DNA of 64,000 nt, taken from Massilia sp. Root418. Lineage in GTDB: Bacteria > Pseudomonadota > Gammaproteobacteria > Burkholderiales > Burkholderiaceae_D. The position numbers were made by a program, and so were the translations under genes. Where the stretch lies: NCBI RefSeq assembly GCF_001425265.1, contig NZ_LMEC01000001.1:950036-1014035 (forward strand). The letters run 5' to 3'. Under the pieces are notes generated by a model that saw nothing but the letters and a program-made list of their open reading frames with translations, ran no database searches and was not told the DNA's origin. Shown here in pieces: positions 10,670 to 18,764 of this stretch (positions are counted from its first letter, which is position 1; each line of letters begins with the position of its first letter).

Positions 10670-12049
10670 CTACACCATTGCGCGCGCCAGGATGGCGTCG
10701 GCCCGCGCCATCGCTTCCGGCGCAATGAGGGCGCGCACGCCGTCGAAATCCGGCCCGCGCGTGGCGTCGACGCCCATGCGCGACGTGGTGCCGATGCCGG
10801 AAGCGGACGGATCGAGCGCGCTGCCCGGCAGGCCGTCGATCACCAGCACGTCCCGGTGCGGCTGCACGTGCGTGGCCATGGCCCACAGCACCTCCTCGTC
10901 GCGCGTCACGTCCACGTCCTCGTCCACCGCCACCACGGTTTTCAGGTAGGGGTCCCAGCCCAGCAGGCCGAGCATGATCTGGCGCGCTTCGCCGGGCCGC
11001 ATCTGCTTCACCGCCACGTAGGCGTGGAAATGGGTGCCCGAACTCGGGTAATGCACGGCGGTAACGCTCGGGAAGCGCTCGCGCAGCTTCTCCACCATTT
11101 CGGATTCGCGCGGGATGCGGCCCAGGTTCAGGTGCTCGGCCGAATTGCCGCCCACGACATCGACCAGGATGGCGTCGCGCCGCCGCAGCACCGACTCCAC
11201 GCGCAGCAGATTGTTGGTGGAGCGGTCGGAGGAATAGCCGCTGAATTCCCCGAACGGGCCTTCCGGCACCTGCGCATCGGGATCGATCACGCCCTCCAGC
11301 ACGAATTCTGCGCAGGCCGGAACCGCCAGCCCGTACTTCGGCGTGCGCACCACGTCCAGCGGCGCGCCCAGCAGGCCGCCTGCCACATGGCGCTCGTCCA
11401 CGCCGAACGGCAGGCGCGCGGCGCCGGCCAGCATGAACAGCGGATGGGCACCGATCACCATGGCCACCGGCAGCGGCTGGCCGCGCTCGCGCGCGATCTG
11501 AAGCAGCCGCCACAGGTGGCCGCGCGAATGCAGGCTGGTGGCGATCTCCGTCGGCGAATGCAGCGTGGAGCGGTGGAAGCTCAGGTTGCCCACGCCGGTG
11601 TCCGGATGCTCGGCAAGCAGGATGGCGTTGGTGATGTAGGGCCCGCGGTCGGTGGCGAAATGCTGGATGATGGGCAGCGTGCGCAGGTCCACCCTGTCCT
11701 GGCCCACGCCGTGCCGGACCACGCTGTCGAGCACCGGGCCGCGCTCCACCAGGCGCGGCGCCACCAGCTTGTGGCTGCGCGCCTGGTATTCGGCATGGAT
11801 GCCGGCAGCGGCGACACCCAGCATGCGCCCCACGCGTTCGCGCGAGGCGAAGATGTTCGTCACCAGCCGGGTGTCCAGGCCGCGCACGCTTTCGCAGACC
11901 AGCAGCGGATGGCGGTTCTGCGCGGCCAGCCGCCACACCAGCGCGGCGGCGTCCTGCCCGTCTTCGAGCGCTTCACGCACAGTGAACACGTCTTCCGGAT
12001 ACTGTTCGCGGTACCGGCGCAGGAATTGATGGAAGTCTTGCGGGATCAT
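10670..12049 (-). CDS. UbiD family decarboxylase (prenylated-FMN dependent)
   Basis: A 459-residue UbiD-family protein. The N-terminal RYREQYPEDV..., central RITATH-like region (RIPRESEM) and the acidic C-terminal strand AVDEDVDVTRDEEVLWAMAT, which carries catalytic acidic residues in this family, are seen. These enzymes reversibly decarboxylate aromatic, heteroaromatic or alpha,beta-unsaturated acids using prenylated FMN made by UbiX. A ubiX gene lies in the same island at 21725, which argues for a catabolic enzyme rather than ubiquinone synthesis. It is the last gene of a transcript with two amidohydrolases (75-base gap). The substrate is unknown. Confidence 0.88.
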   Translation of the reverse strand: MIPQDFHQFLRRYREQYPEDVFTVREALEDGQDAAALVWRLAAQNRHPLLVCESVRGLDTRLVTNIFASRERVGRMLGVAAAGIHAEYQARSHKLVAPRLVERGPVLDSVVRHGVGQDRVDLRTLPIIQHFATDRGPYITNAILLAEHPDTGVGNLSFHRSTLHSPTEIATSLHSRGHLWRLLQIARERGQPLPVAMVIGAHPLFMLAGAARLPFGVDERHVAGGLLGAPLDVVRTPKYGLAVPACAEFVLEGVIDPDAQVPEGPFGEFSGYSSDRSTNNLLRVESVLRRRDAILVDVVGGNSAEHLNLGRIPRESEMVEKLRERFPSVTAVHYPSSGTHFHAYVAVKQMRPGEARQIMLGLLGWDPYLKTVVAVDEDVDVTRDEEVLWAMATHVQPHRDVLVIDGLPGSALDPSASGIGTTSRMGVDATRGPDFDGVRALIAPEAMARADAILARAMV

Positions 12050-12124
12050 GTCTGTCTTCTTTCGGTTGATGCGGCGGCGCGCCCTGGCCTGCGCGCGCCG
12101 CCGCTGGTTGCCGCCTGCGCCGGC

Positions 12125-13039
12125 CTACTTCACGCCGGCGTAGGTGTCGGTCAGGCGCAGCTGCGCTTCCTCCAGGGTGCGCGGCGGCGGCGTGGTCTTG
12201 ATGCCGCAAAGACGGGCGATGTTGTTGCCCATGTAGTCTTCCAGACCGTCCTCGTCCAGCCCCATGCCGTGCGGCGGCTGCGAGCACAGGACTTCCAGCT
12301 CGCGCAGCCACATGCCCGGCTCATTCGGCGGCGTATCCGTGCCGAACACGATCTTGTTGCGCGGGAGCTGCTTGGCGAACTCCACGATGCGCGACTGGAA
12401 GCACCAGCCGGACTCGCACACCACGTTGGGCGTGTCCATCGCCATCCAGAACGCCTCGAAGGAGTAGTTGCCGCCGGTCTGGATGCCGAAGTGGCCGATG
12501 ATGAAGTTCACCATCGGGAACTCGCGGATGATGGGGTAGAACATCGTCGGTATCGTGTAAGGCCCGTCGCCGGTGTGGATCAGCACCACCACGTTGTACT
12601 TGGCGCACATCTTCATGGCGGGACGCAGCCAGTCCAGCGCGCGGTCCGGGCGGTAACCGTGCATATTGGCGTGCAGCTTGAGCATCTTGAAGCCGTACTC
12701 CTTCACGTGATACTCCAGTTCCAGCGCGCCCTCCTCCGGGCCCCAGCGCGGGTTGAAGGTGAAGTTGCCGATGAAGCGGTCCGGATATTTGTGGCACAGC
12801 TCAGCGATATAGGTCATATAGTCGCGGATGCCTTCGCGGCCACGGCGGTTGCCGTCGCGGTAGCCGGTGTTGCCCGGCGGCGGCTGGATGAAGCCCATGT
12901 CGATGCGGCGCGGCTTCCCGTTGATCATGTAGGGGCCGTCCATCATCTTGAGCATGCGTTCGCCGTTGAACGGCTCGCCGGTGTGGCGCCACGCTTCGTC
13001 TACCAGGTTGGTCGGGTGCAGATGGGTATCGATAATCAT
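12125..13039 (-). CDS. amidohydrolase (ACMSD-like, metal motif intact)
   Basis: A 304-residue amidohydrolase_2 (aminocarboxymuconate-semialdehyde decarboxylase superfamily) protein. Metal-ligand candidates are intact: HLH in IIDTHLHPTN at the N terminus, a histidine in MLKLHANMHGY, IHTGDGPY, IGHFGIQTGG, and the aspartate of FGTDTPPNEP. Members of this superfamily hydrolyse lactones/amides or decarboxylate aromatic acids without a C-C-bond cofactor. It is 12 bases from a close paralog upstream that has lost the HxH motif, so the two may form a hetero-oligomer. UbiD follows downstream. Confidence 0.87.
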   Translation of the reverse strand: MIIDTHLHPTNLVDEAWRHTGEPFNGERMLKMMDGPYMINGKPRRIDMGFIQPPPGNTGYRDGNRRGREGIRDYMTYIAELCHKYPDRFIGNFTFNPRWGPEEGALELEYHVKEYGFKMLKLHANMHGYRPDRALDWLRPAMKMCAKYNVVVLIHTGDGPYTIPTMFYPIIREFPMVNFIIGHFGIQTGGNYSFEAFWMAMDTPNVVCESGWCFQSRIVEFAKQLPRNKIVFGTDTPPNEPGMWLRELEVLCSQPPHGMGLDEDGLEDYMGNNIARLCGIKTTPPPRTLEEAQLRLTDTYAGVK

Positions 13040-13051
13040 GTGGGGCTCCGG

Positions 13052-13972
13052 TTAGCGGTCGTTAATACGGTTCAGGCCCAAGCGCGCTTCGGCTTCGGCC
13101 ACGGTGCGCGGCGGCGGGCTGGTTTCCAGGCCCACCATGCGGGCCACGTTGTTGCCCAGGTAGTCTTCCAGCGTGTCTTCGTCGAGGTTCAGGCCCTGTG
13201 GCGGCTCGAAGCACAGCACTTCCAGCAGCCGCAGCCACATGCCCGGTTCGTTCGGCGGGGTGTCCGAGCCGTACAGGATCTTGTGCTTGGGCAGGACCTT
13301 GGAAAACTCGACGATGCGCGACTGCAGGCACCAGCCGGATTCGCAGTACACGTTGGGCATGTCCATGGCCAGCTGGAAGGGCTCGAAGCAGTACACGCCG
13401 CCGGTCTGCACGCCGAAGTGCGCCATGATGAAGTTCACGGTCGGGAACTCCTTCATCATCGGCACCCATTCGGTGGGGATGCTGTACGGGCCGTCGCCGG
13501 TGTGCAGCTTGACCAGCACGCCCAGCTCGGCGCACTTGGCCAGCGCGGGACGCAGCCAGTCCAGCGCGCGGTCGGGACGGTAGGCGTGCATATTGGCCTG
13601 GAACTGCACCATCTTGAAACCGTATTCGGTCACGTAACGCTCGATGGCGTCCACGCCGTTCTGCACGCCGCAGCGCGGGTTGTAGACGAAGCAGCCGATC
13701 AGGCGGTCCGGGTACTTGCGCACCATCTCCAGCGTGTAGGCCATGTAGGCGTCGATGGATTCGGTGCCGCTCTTCTCGCCATCGGTGTAGGTGTAGATGG
13801 TATTGCCTTGCGGCGGCTGGATAAAGGCCTTGTCGATACGGCGCGGCTTGCCGTTCACCATATACGGTCCGTCCATCATCTGGATCAGGCGTTCGCCGGT
13901 GAATGGGTCGCCATCGTGGCGCCAGGCCAGGTCGACCAGGTTGGTCGGGTAGCAGCTGGTGTCGATGATCAT
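13052..13972 (-). CDS. amidohydrolase paralog lacking the HxH metal motif
   Basis: A 306-residue protein strikingly similar along its length to the next gene (shared DGPYM.NGKPRRID, NMH.YRPDRALDWLRPA, TPPNEPGMWLR). The N-terminal HxH motif is replaced: the sequence reads IIDTSCYPTN, and the histidine of KLHANMH is Q in QFQANMH. The later HTGDGPY, AHFGVQTGG and GSDTPPN motifs are kept. It could be a regulatory or structural partner of the intact paralog, or it may use a different metal arrangement. GAGGAG lies upstream of the ATG. A sigma-70-like promoter about 200 bases upstream probably starts this three-gene transcript. Confidence 0.85.
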   Translation of the reverse strand: MIIDTSCYPTNLVDLAWRHDGDPFTGERLIQMMDGPYMVNGKPRRIDKAFIQPPQGNTIYTYTDGEKSGTESIDAYMAYTLEMVRKYPDRLIGCFVYNPRCGVQNGVDAIERYVTEYGFKMVQFQANMHAYRPDRALDWLRPALAKCAELGVLVKLHTGDGPYSIPTEWVPMMKEFPTVNFIMAHFGVQTGGVYCFEPFQLAMDMPNVYCESGWCLQSRIVEFSKVLPKHKILYGSDTPPNEPGMWLRLLEVLCFEPPQGLNLDEDTLEDYLGNNVARMVGLETSPPPRTVAEAEARLGLNRINDR

Positions 13973-14178
13973 GGGGTTTTCTCCTCACAATACTTCAGGT
14001 TGGGATAGCGCACTAGCCGTGCGCCTCGCTTATCTGGAGGACTGTCAGGGGCGCGTTTGCGAAGGACAAATGGCCACTGACGGGTACTCCGCCAGCAGGC
14101 AATCTCCCACTGGGCCCCGCGCCGGCATTGCACCGCTGCGAAATCCAGTTGAACGCTTCTACCCACTTACTAAAACTA
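13973..14178 (-). promoter_or_regulatory. long structured leader of the amidohydrolase-ubiD transcript
   Basis: About 200 untranslated bases separate the promoter at 14179-14208 from the ATG at 13972. The region contains a perfect 6-bp stem, GCGCAC (14008-14013) with GTGCGC (14019-14024), 36 bases before the start codon, and further GC-rich complementarity upstream. No open reading frame with a ribosome site is evident. It may be a cis-regulatory RNA; I do not recognise a known riboswitch class. Confidence 0.35.
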
Positions 14179-14208
14179 TTTATACCGTTATTCGCTTTCC
14201 GCTGTCAA
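14179..14208 (-). promoter_or_regulatory. sigma-70-type promoter for the amidohydrolase-ubiD genes
   Basis: On the minus strand TTGACA (14208-14203) is followed after 18 bases by TATAAA (14184-14179). The -35 matches the consensus perfectly and the -10 has five of six bases. It lies between the end of the deaminase-like gene and the start of the amidohydrolase pair, so the latter can be transcribed independently of the upstream operon. Confidence 0.6.
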
Positions 14209-14224
14209 CGGATTTCTGTACGTA

Positions 14225-15643
14225 TCAAACCTGTTGCATCAGGCGCTGCACGTCCGCGCTGGCTTCGGCGCGCAGCGCCGCCATGTCCACGCCCGGGATC
14301 GCATCGTCCTCCACCAGCACGCGGCCGCCGGCCAGCAGCCACTTCAGGCGCGGCCTGCCCGCCGCCACCACCGGGCCGATGGCCATGTCGTGCAAACCGA
14401 AATAGCGGGGCGAGTCGAGATCGTACACGGCCAGGTCGGCGGCTTGCCCCACCTGCAGCGTCCCCACGCCGTCGAAGCCCAGCACGCGCGCCCCGCCTTC
14501 GCTGGCCCAGTTCACCACCTGCTCCACCGAGACGCTGTCGGCACCGGCCTCACCGTCGCCGTCCGGCCTGGGCCGGGTGGCCGCCCCGGCGTGGGCGCGG
14601 TGCATCAGCCAGCAGAAGTGCACCTCGCTCAGCATGTCGGCCGCCTCGTTCGACGCCGCACCGTCCACGCCGATGGACACGGCCCCGCCCAGGCGGTGCA
14701 GGTCCGGCGCGCGCGCCACGCCGTCCGCCAGGCGGGCGTTGCTCTGCGGGCAGTGCGCCATGCCGGTGCCCGAATGGGCCAGCAGACGCAGTTCGGCGTC
14801 GGTCAGGTGCGTAAGGTGAGCCAGCGAAACGTCCGGTCCCAGCCACTCATGCTCGGCCAGGAATTCGATCGGCAGGCAGCCGAATTCCGCCCGGCAGTGT
14901 TCCATGAAACTCACCGTCTCGGACATATGGGTGTGCAGCGGCACGTTCATGGCGCGCGCCGCGCGCGCCACTTCGCGCAACTCGCCGCGCGCCACCGACA
15001 CGGTGGCCGTGGTGGGCGCCAGCGCCACCCGGGTGCGCGGCCTGGGTCCGCCCTGGTGGTAGCGGCTGGCGAGGCGCTGCACGTCGGCCAGCATGCCGTC
15101 CAGCGTTTCCGGCTCGACGTAGGTGCTGCGGTCGGCCTCCAGCTTGCGCGTGACGGTGCCGCCGCCGCGCTGCAGCATGAAGCGCACGCCCAGCTTGTCG
15201 GCCTCCTCGAACAGCGCGGCAGACGCGTCGTAGCCCATGTTCGGATAATAGATGTAGTGGTGGTCGGCGATGGTGGTGCAGCCGGACAGCATCAGCTCCA
15301 CGATACCGATGCGCGCGGCCAGCCGCAGCCTGTCTTCGTTGAAGGCGCGCCGGTAGATGAAGGGCACCGCCTGCAGCCAGGGGCTGAGCGTGAGGTTGAT
15401 GCCGGCCGGGACGCCCTTCAGCAGCGACTGGAACAGGTGGTGGTGGGTGTTCACCCAGCCCGGATAGATCACGCAGTCGCGCGCGTTCAGCACGCGCTCC
15501 CCGGGCAAGGGCCGCAGCCCCTTGCCCATCTGCGTGATCACGCCGTCGGCGATGCGCACGTCGCTGGCGGTGCTGCGCGCCGCGTCGCCGCGCGCGCCGG
15601 TGAGGATGCTGTGCGCGTCCTTGATGAGAATCAGATTGGTCAT
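14225..15643 (-). CDS. 8-oxoguanine deaminase-like amidohydrolase
   Basis: A 472-residue amidohydrolase of the cytosine/guanine deaminase - chlorohydrolase (TrzN/AtzA) group. It has the HxH motif in NTHHHLFQSL, a SGCTTIADHHYIYYPN segment and RFMLQRGG typical of the 8-oxoguanine deaminase branch, the HTHMSE histidines, AHCPQSNARLA and the catalytic aspartate in GVDGAASNEAADM. Members hydrolytically remove an amino or halide group from purine, pyrimidine or triazine rings. It starts 10 bases after the binding protein of a purine/nucleoside-type importer, so it probably acts on the imported compound. The exact substrate is unproven. Confidence 0.85.
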   Translation of the reverse strand: MTNLILIKDAHSILTGARGDAARSTASDVRIADGVITQMGKGLRPLPGERVLNARDCVIYPGWVNTHHHLFQSLLKGVPAGINLTLSPWLQAVPFIYRRAFNEDRLRLAARIGIVELMLSGCTTIADHHYIYYPNMGYDASAALFEEADKLGVRFMLQRGGGTVTRKLEADRSTYVEPETLDGMLADVQRLASRYHQGGPRPRTRVALAPTTATVSVARGELREVARAARAMNVPLHTHMSETVSFMEHCRAEFGCLPIEFLAEHEWLGPDVSLAHLTHLTDAELRLLAHSGTGMAHCPQSNARLADGVARAPDLHRLGGAVSIGVDGAASNEAADMLSEVHFCWLMHRAHAGAATRPRPDGDGEAGADSVSVEQVVNWASEGGARVLGFDGVGTLQVGQAADLAVYDLDSPRYFGLHDMAIGPVVAAGRPRLKWLLAGGRVLVEDDAIPGVDMAALRAEASADVQRLMQQV

Positions 15644-15653
15644 GGGTGCATTC

Positions 15654-16733
15654 CTATTTGGGCGGCGTGCCGTCCACGCCGTTGACCAGGAAGTTCATCT
15701 TGTCCAGCTCGGCCGCGCCGAGCACCTGGCCCGCCGCCACCCGCTGCTTGCCCGCCTGGTCGAAAATGGGGCCGGCGAAGGGATGCAGCCGGCCCTCCGC
15801 GATCTCCTTCTCGGTGGCGGCGAACTTGTCGCGCACCTCGGGCGGCACGGCGGCGTTCAGGGGCGCCATCCTGATCACGCCTTCCTTGAGGCCGCCCACG
15901 GTCTGCCCGGACTTCCAGCGCCCGGCCAGCACATCCTCGATCACCTTGCCGTAGTAGCCGGTCCAGGTCTGCACCACCGACGTCAGGTTGGTCTTGGGGC
16001 CGAAGCGCGACATGTCCGAGTAGTAGCCCACGGTGGGGATGCCCTTCTCCTCGCCCGCCGTGACCACCGCCACCGAGGATGTGTCGTAGGTGAGCAGGTC
16101 CACGCCCAGCGTCGCCAGGGTGTTGGCCGCCTCGCGCTCCTTGCCGGGGTCGTACCATGCGTTCACCCATATCAGCTTGACCTGCGCGTTCGGATTCACG
16201 CTGCGCATGCCCAGCGTGAAAGCGTTCAGTCCCTGCAGCACTTCGGGGATGGGGAAGGCGCTGACATAGCCGGCCAGCCCCTTCTTGCTGACATGCCCGG
16301 CCAGCACGCCCTCCAGGTAGCGGCCCTCGTAGTAGCGCGCATTGTAGGCGCCCACGTTGGGCGCCGTCTTGTAGCCGGTGCCGTTCATGAAAATCACCTT
16401 TGGCGCCTGGCGGGCCACCTTGATGGTCGGCTCCATGAAGCCGAACGAGGGCGTGAAAATCAGCTTGCAGCCTTCCTGCACGAAGTTGCGGATCACGCGC
16501 TCCGCATCCGGCCCCTCGGCCACGTTCTCCACGTACTTGGTGGTGATCCTGTCGGCCATGCTGCTGGCCAGCGCGCGGCGCGCCAGTTCGTGCTGGTAGG
16601 TCCATCCGCTCTCGCCGATGGGGTTGGAGTACAGGAAGCAGGTCTTCAAGGGCTCGGCGCCCTGGGCCGGCAGCGACAGGCCTGCCAGCAGTACCGGCAC
16701 CGCAGCGCTGGACCGGTTAAGTTTGTACGGCAT
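15654..16733 (-). CDS. BMP-family ABC transporter substrate-binding protein
   Basis: A 359-residue periplasmic binding protein of the basic-membrane-protein (PnrA/BmpA) family, which bind purine nucleosides or related bases. A Sec signal peptide ends at LPAQGAE; no lipobox cysteine is present. Family segments include YSNPIGESGWTYQHELARRA, FTPSFGFMEP, FMNGTGY, GVLAGHVSKKG and SVVQTWTGYYGK. Two permeases and an ATPase of the matching kind lie directly upstream, so this is the binding component of that importer. Confidence 0.9.
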   Translation of the reverse strand: MPYKLNRSSAAVPVLLAGLSLPAQGAEPLKTCFLYSNPIGESGWTYQHELARRALASSMADRITTKYVENVAEGPDAERVIRNFVQEGCKLIFTPSFGFMEPTIKVARQAPKVIFMNGTGYKTAPNVGAYNARYYEGRYLEGVLAGHVSKKGLAGYVSAFPIPEVLQGLNAFTLGMRSVNPNAQVKLIWVNAWYDPGKEREAANTLATLGVDLLTYDTSSVAVVTAGEEKGIPTVGYYSDMSRFGPKTNLTSVVQTWTGYYGKVIEDVLAGRWKSGQTVGGLKEGVIRMAPLNAAVPPEVRDKFAATEKEIAEGRLHPFAGPIFDQAGKQRVAAGQVLGAAELDKMNFLVNGVDGTPPK

Positions 16734-16755
16734 GATGCGTCTCCTTTAGTATTGT

Positions 16756-17688
16756 TCAGGCGTCCGGCCGGAATGGCTGCCCCAGCGAAGCGGGCGAATG
16801 CAGCCTGATGGTGTGCGCGTTGCGTGAAATCAGTACCAGTACGGCGATGGTGGCGAGGTAAGGCAGCGAGGACATGAGCTGGGGCGCCAGGTCCAGCCGC
16901 ATGCCGGAGCCCTGCACGAACAGCTGCGAGATCATCACGCCGCCGAACAGGTAGGCGCCGAGCACCACGCGCATGGGCCGCCAAGTGGCGAACACCACCA
17001 GCGCCAGGGCGATCCAGCCGCGTCCCGCCACCATGCCCTCGGCCCACAGCGGCGTGTAGAACACCGACATGAAAGCACCGCCCATGCCGGCCATGGCGCC
17101 GCCGAAGGCCACCGCCGCATAGCGCAGCGCGACCACGCGATAACCCACCGCGTGCGCCGACGACGGCGACTCGCCCACCGCCCGCAGCACCAGCCCCCAG
17201 CGGCTGCGGTACAGGAAGTACAGCACCGCCGCCACAACCAGCCAGGACAGGTAGACCATGAGCTGATGGCTGAACAGCGCCGGGCCGATCAGCGGTATGC
17301 CGGACAGCAGCGGGATGGGCAGCGGCGCGATCATCGGCAGCGGCGTGGACTCGAAGGGCTTGCCGATGAAGGCTGCCAGGCCGACGCCGAACAGCGCCAG
17401 CGCGAGGCCGGACGCCACCTGGTTGGCCATCATCGTCAGCGTGAGGAAGCCGAAGGCCAGCGCCATCAGGCAGGCGGCGGCCATGCCGGCAAGCACGGCC
17501 AGCGCCGGACTGCCGCCGGAGAACGCCACCGCGAAGGCGGTGACCGCGCCGATGGACATCATGCCTTCCGCGCCCAGATTGAGCACGCCGGCCTTCTCCG
17601 TTACCAGTTCGCCCATGGCGGTCAGGATCAGCGGCGTGCCGGAGATGATGGTGGCGGCAAGCATGGAAGCGATCAGGTTGTTTTCCAT
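16756..17688 (-). CDS. ABC transporter permease (nucleoside/purine type), second subunit
   Basis: A 310-residue membrane protein of the BPD_transp_2 family. The start at 17688 (MENNLIASMLAATIISGTPL) overlaps the end of the first permease by 16 bases. The diagnostic motif LGAEGMMSIGAV lies near residue 40, followed by several hydrophobic helices. It is the YufQ-like partner of the first permease. A much longer in-frame opening upstream overlaps the first permease and was not used. Confidence 0.9.
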   Translation of the reverse strand: MENNLIASMLAATIISGTPLILTAMGELVTEKAGVLNLGAEGMMSIGAVTAFAVAFSGGSPALAVLAGMAAACLMALAFGFLTLTMMANQVASGLALALFGVGLAAFIGKPFESTPLPMIAPLPIPLLSGIPLIGPALFSHQLMVYLSWLVVAAVLYFLYRSRWGLVLRAVGESPSSAHAVGYRVVALRYAAVAFGGAMAGMGGAFMSVFYTPLWAEGMVAGRGWIALALVVFATWRPMRVVLGAYLFGGVMISQLFVQGSGMRLDLAPQLMSSLPYLATIAVLVLISRNAHTIRLHSPASLGQPFRPDA

Positions 17689-18764
17689 AGCAGTTTCCCC
17701 AGGCTGGCGTTGCGGTCGATACGGAGGCGGTAGCCGATGAACAGGTCCGCCCCGAGCAGGAAGAACAACAGCATCCCCTGGAACACCTTGGAGATGGACG
17801 AAGGCAGGTTGATGAACTGCTGCGCCTGTTCGCCGCCCAGGAACAGCAGCGCCATCAACAGGCTGGCAAAGCAAATGCCCACCGGGTGCAGCCGGCCCAC
17901 GAAGGCCACGATGATGGCGGCGAAGCCGTAGCCGCTCGAGATGGATTCGGTGAGCTGGCCCATGGGGCCCGCCACCTCCGCCACACCGGCCAGGCCGGCC
18001 ATGCCCCCGCCGGCCAGCATGCCGATCCAGATGGCGCGGCTGGCCGAGTAGCCCGCATAGCGCGCCGCCGCATCGGCCTCGCCGGCCACCTGCATCTGGT
18101 AGCCGTAGAAGCTGCGCTCCAGGAAGACGTAGCCCACCGCCAGCGCGCTCAGGGCCATGAGGAAGGCGGCGTTCAGGCGCGTGCCTTCGACAAGGATGGG
18201 CAGCAGCGCGCCGTCCGCGAACATGCGGGTTTGCGGAAAATTGAAGCCCTCCGGATTCTTCCACGGGCCGTGCACCAGCCAGGACGCGGCAAACTGCGCG
18301 ATGTAGACCATCATCAGCGTGACGAGGATTTCGTTGGCGCGCCAGCGGGTGCGCAACAGCGCCGGCACCGCAGCCCACATGGCGCCGCCGATCGCGCCGG
18401 CGGCCAGCATCAGGACCCAGGTCCGGGGGCCGCCTTCGCCAGCCTGCAAGGCCACGCCGGTAGCGGCGACTGCGCCCATGATGAACTGGCCCTCGGCGCC
18501 GATGTTCCATACATTGGCGCGGTAGCCCACGGCCAGGCCGATCCCGATCAGCATCAGCGGGGTCGCCTTGAGCAGCAGTTCGGTGAGCGCGTAGGTGTCG
18601 CGCAACGGGTTCAGGAAGAACACCTTGAAGCCGGTGAACGGGTCCTTGCCCAGGGCGGCGAACAGCAACAGGCTCGCCAGCAGTGTGAGCGCCACCGCAG
18701 CCAGCGGCGACAGGTAGCGCATGCGGGCCGACGCGGTGGGCCGCGCTTCGAGTTTAAGCAGCAT
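17673..18764 (-). CDS. ABC transporter permease (nucleoside/purine type), first subunit
   Basis: A 363-residue BPD_transp_2 permease. I start at 18764 (MLLKLEARPTASARM) because GGAG lies nine bases upstream inside the end of the ATPase gene, giving an 11-base overlap; an upstream extension would translate the repeat region as Thr-Glu-His repeats. The family signature NIGAEGQFIMGAV lies near residue 90, with GLAGVAEVAGPMGQL and GYGFAAIIVAFVGRLHP further on. With the second permease it forms the membrane pore of a BMP-dependent importer. Confidence 0.9.
   Translation of the reverse strand: MLLKLEARPTASARMRYLSPLAAVALTLLASLLLFAALGKDPFTGFKVFFLNPLRDTYALTELLLKATPLMLIGIGLAVGYRANVWNIGAEGQFIMGAVAATGVALQAGEGGPRTWVLMLAAGAIGGAMWAAVPALLRTRWRANEILVTLMMVYIAQFAASWLVHGPWKNPEGFNFPQTRMFADGALLPILVEGTRLNAAFLMALSALAVGYVFLERSFYGYQMQVAGEADAAARYAGYSASRAIWIGMLAGGGMAGLAGVAEVAGPMGQLTESISSGYGFAAIIVAFVGRLHPVGICFASLLMALLFLGGEQAQQFINLPSSISKVFQGMLLFFLLGADLFIGYRLRIDRNASLGKLLWKTT

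Noticed and set aside
10631..14008. A plus-strand reading frame of over 1100 codons antisense to the UbiD and amidohydrolase genes.
   Set aside because: High GC makes the antisense frame stop-free. Its translation is Arg/His/Val/Gln-rich with no recognisable domain, and the minus-strand genes have clear motifs, ribosome sites and tight spacing.
13973..14178. The long leader as a known purine or guanidine riboswitch.
   Set aside because: I could not match conserved core motifs of any class by eye; only a simple stem is evident.
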